From Tautonia sociabilis (lineage in GTDB: Bacteria; Planctomycetota; Planctomycetia; Isosphaerales; Isosphaeraceae): a stretch of 64,000 nt of DNA. A program made the translations under genes and the position numbers. Under the pieces are notes generated by a model that saw nothing but the letters and a program-made list of their open reading frames with translations, had not been told where the DNA came from and searched no databases. Positions 62,133 through 64,000 of the stretch are shown here, piece by piece. How positions within the stretch are numbered: position 1 is the stretch's first letter; each line of letters opens with the position of its first letter. The stretch spans positions 62,001 to 126,000 of the forward strand of contig NZ_RYZH01000010.1 in the NCBI RefSeq assembly GCF_003977685.1. The letters run 5' to 3'.

Positions 62133-64000
62133 TTACCACCCGGCATAGAACGCCAGGCCGGGGGGATCCCGAACAAACCCGACCTCCTGCAACAGTCCCG
62201 CCAGCCGGCTCGTCCAGGCCGGCTCGCCATTCACCTTCCGGATCCTGAGGATCCGGCGGGACGGCCCCGCCAGGCCGGGCAGCAGGGCGACCGCCGCCGC
62301 CAGATCCGCCTCGCTCGCTCCGGGCAGGGTCGAGAGCGATCGACCGAACCCCTCGGAGAGCAAGACCGGCCGCCCTTCCCGGATCGCGACGTGATTGCTC
62401 GGCAACCGCGCCAGCCGGAAGGGGGACGGCAACTCGACGGCCCCTCCCGCCCCGTACAAGTTCGCCGGGTCGGCCGCCGAGAGCAGGACCGCGGCCGAGT
62501 CCCCCGCTCCCGGCCGATGCCGGCAAAGCAGGTCGGCGAACTCCTGCGCGGCGAACTGGACGCCGGAGAGGCCAGCCACGAAATACCCGCGCCGGACCTC
62601 CCCGCGCAGCTCGGCCGAATCGAGCACCTCCCGCAACGTCGACCACGGCGGGCTCCAGGGGTCCAGGCCCGCCGTCTCCCGGCAAACGACGCCGTAACGG
62701 TCGAGCAGCGCCAGCGCCCAGGCCCTCGCCGATCCCTCGTCGTCTCCCCCTCTGTCGTCGAAGGCCGACCACCGCACGCCGGATGCCTCCCAGGGCCTCC
62801 CGGCCTGTTCCCTCCGGCCGGCTCGGGACCGGCCGCTCCTTCGGGTCGACGCGACCGGGGAGGAGCGGGGCCTCGCGGAGCCGGCCTGCCGGATCGGGTC
62901 GAAGTGGTCTCCTCCGATCGCCCCCCGGCTCGAGAGCTCGGCCAGCGCCGGCCCAACGGCCGCCTCCTCGACTCCCGAGAGGGCGATCAGGTCCTCCTTC
63001 TCCACGCGACCGGCCGTTCGGATCGCGTCGAGGATCCGGGAGGCCGAGGCCGAAAGCGGAGGGCCATCGACCGGTGGCCAGCCTCCGCCGAAGTGCCTGG
63101 GCACGATGGCGACCCGGCAGGATTCCGCGCCGAGATCGACGCGACGCCAGGCCCACTCCTCGATCCGGAGCAGCTCATCGAGCCTCCCCGGCGCGTAATC
63201 CAACAGCCTCCTCGGCAGCAGTTCGGCCTCCCAGGCCTCCGGGGAGGCGGCGAAGCCGCGCAAGCGTCCGAGCACCGCCCCCAGCCCCTCCCGATCGGAG
63301 AGCCTGGCACCGGGATGGGCGTGCTGGTGCCGGAGCAGCAGGTCGGCGAAGACGTCCGGATCGACCGCGACGGCCTCCTTCCTCCGCATCGCGATCGAGA
63401 TCCGGCGGACCTCCTCGACGTTCCGGCGCTCCCCCCAGCGGTCTCCCCCCTCGCCGGGGATGGCCAGCGCCTCTCCGTCCTGGGCGATCCGCTCCAGGAC
63501 CGACCGGGAGCGCGTTGGGGAGAGGCCATACCGCGCCGCCACGTCCCGGACGCCGACAAGCGCCCTGGTCCTCAAGTACATGCGAACCACCCGATCGATC
63601 GCCCCGGGGTCGCCGATCGCAGTCCCGTTCGCCTCGGGGAGGCCGATCCCGAAGGCGGCCTCGAACAGCGGCAGGGCCTCGACGGCGACCCAGCGTTCGG
63701 GGTCCTCCGCCCCCTCCAGGAAGATCCGGGCCGCGACCCCCCGCTCCGCCAGCCGATCCAGCATGGGACGCACCTGCGCGGGCAGCTCGCTCTCCGACAG
63801 GTCGCCGCAGATCCGAAGAAGCTCGGCCAGTTCCTCAGGAGTCCTCGGGGCCCGGGATCGGCCTCGAAGTCGGGAATCGACGCGGTGCACCGCGTCGGGT
63901 TCGATCAGGGAGGGGGAGAGTCCGGGGCTGGCCCTCCTCGATCGGGGGGGAGGAGCCCCGGGGGCCGAGCCCTCCCCGATTCTCCCCCGGCGGCGGGCCC
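62133..64000 (-). CDS. Lhr-type DEAD/DEAH helicase, C-terminal part only
   Basis: The open frame continues past the window end, so the N-terminus, including the helicase core, is missing. The visible 620 codons show several winged-helix units (RALVGVRDVAARYGLSPTRS, RVEKEDLIALSGVEEAAVGP) and the segment LDRYGVVCRETAGLDPWSPP, then LREVLDSAELRGEVRRGYFV and AGLSGVQFAAQEFADLL. This matches the C-terminal region of large Lhr helicases. An arginine-rich linker (RRSGRSRAGRREQAGR) sits in the middle. Lhr acts in DNA repair. Confidence 0.82.
   Translation of the reverse strand, partial: ARRRGRIGEGSAPGAPPPRSRRASPGLSPSLIEPDAVHRVDSRLRGRSRAPRTPEELAELLRICGDLSESELPAQVRPMLDRLAERGVAARIFLEGAEDPERWVAVEALPLFEAAFGIGLPEANGTAIGDPGAIDRVVRMYLRTRALVGVRDVAARYGLSPTRSRSVLERIAQDGEALAIPGEGGDRWGERRNVEEVRRISIAMRRKEAVAVDPDVFADLLLRHQHAHPGARLSDREGLGAVLGRLRGFAASPEAWEAELLPRRLLDYAPGRLDELLRIEEWAWRRVDLGAESCRVAIVPRHFGGGWPPVDGPPLSASASRILDAIRTAGRVEKEDLIALSGVEEAAVGPALAELSSRGAIGGDHFDPIRQAGSARPRSSPVASTRRSGRSRAGRREQAGRPWEASGVRWSAFDDRGGDDEGSARAWALALLDRYGVVCRETAGLDPWSPPWSTLREVLDSAELRGEVRRGYFVAGLSGVQFAAQEFADLLCRHRPGAGDSAAVLLSAADPANLYGAGGAVELPSPFRLARLPSNHVAIREGRPVLLSEGFGRSLSTLPGASEADLAAAVALLPGLAGPSRRILRIRKVNGEPAWTSRLAGLLQEVGFVRDPPGLAFYAGW

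Overview
This 64 kb window is GC-rich (roughly 70 %), almost fully coding, and has the look of a planctomycete chromosome, most plausibly Isosphaeraceae-like. I infer this from a FmdB protein with a serine-rich tail, a DUF1571 lipoprotein, many secreted proteins without recognisable domains, two groEL copies flanking one groES, and a type II ketosynthase/dehydratase/ACP cluster. No rRNA, tRNA, CRISPR array, insertion sequence or phage gene was seen. Many long open frames lie antisense to real genes; these come from GC bias at codon position 3 and were discarded.

Layout. 1-2450: two divergent multi-spanning membrane proteins of glycosyltransferase-C type, the first cut by the window edge. 2457-13782: a long minus-strand block. 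In transcription order it reads groEL, groES, a second groEL, a perfect 15-bp hairpin, dnaJ, grpE, a FmdB zinc ribbon, yacG, another hairpin, two NAD-dependent sugar epimerases, a GT4 glycosyltransferase and a TlpA-like protein lacking one active-site cysteine. 14145-31764: housekeeping and metabolic genes (esterase, Nudix, aspS, M29 aminopeptidase, SDR, SbcD-like phosphoesterase, GH13 amylase with a methyltransferase, GAF/degenerate GGDEF protein, M20 deacylase, efp, O-methyltransferase, serine acetyltransferase), then pyruvate kinase on the minus strand to 33247.

33633-40083 is the most unusual part. Four co-directional genes encode a membrane-anchored helical-repeat protein, a secreted or membrane helical-repeat protein, a GTPase with a transmembrane helix and a C-terminal C2-like domain, and a small protein resembling the N-terminal domain of GTPase-associated protein 1 (GAP1). 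I propose a GTPase-centred, membrane-linked system, possibly for conflict or signalling.

45211-52914 is a second coherent unit: dehydratase, ACP, dehydratase, a ketosynthase-like protein without its catalytic Cys, a complete ketosynthase, an alpha/beta hydrolase and a GH3-family acyl-adenylating enzyme. It looks like a small type II fatty-acid/polyketide pathway with a chain-length-factor-type partner and an adenylation/conjugation step.

53032-64000 holds a DUF1571 lipoprotein, an orphan receiver protein with a good sigma-70-type promoter, a NicO-type metal exporter candidate, a dipeptide-epimerase-like enzyme overlapping a lipase-like hydrolase, an anchored protein of unknown function, fumC, an LpxH-like phosphoesterase and the C-terminal part of an Lhr-type helicase cut by the window end. 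A near-identical 15-bp palindrome lies upstream of both the groEL operon and the orphan receiver gene, suggesting a shared regulator.
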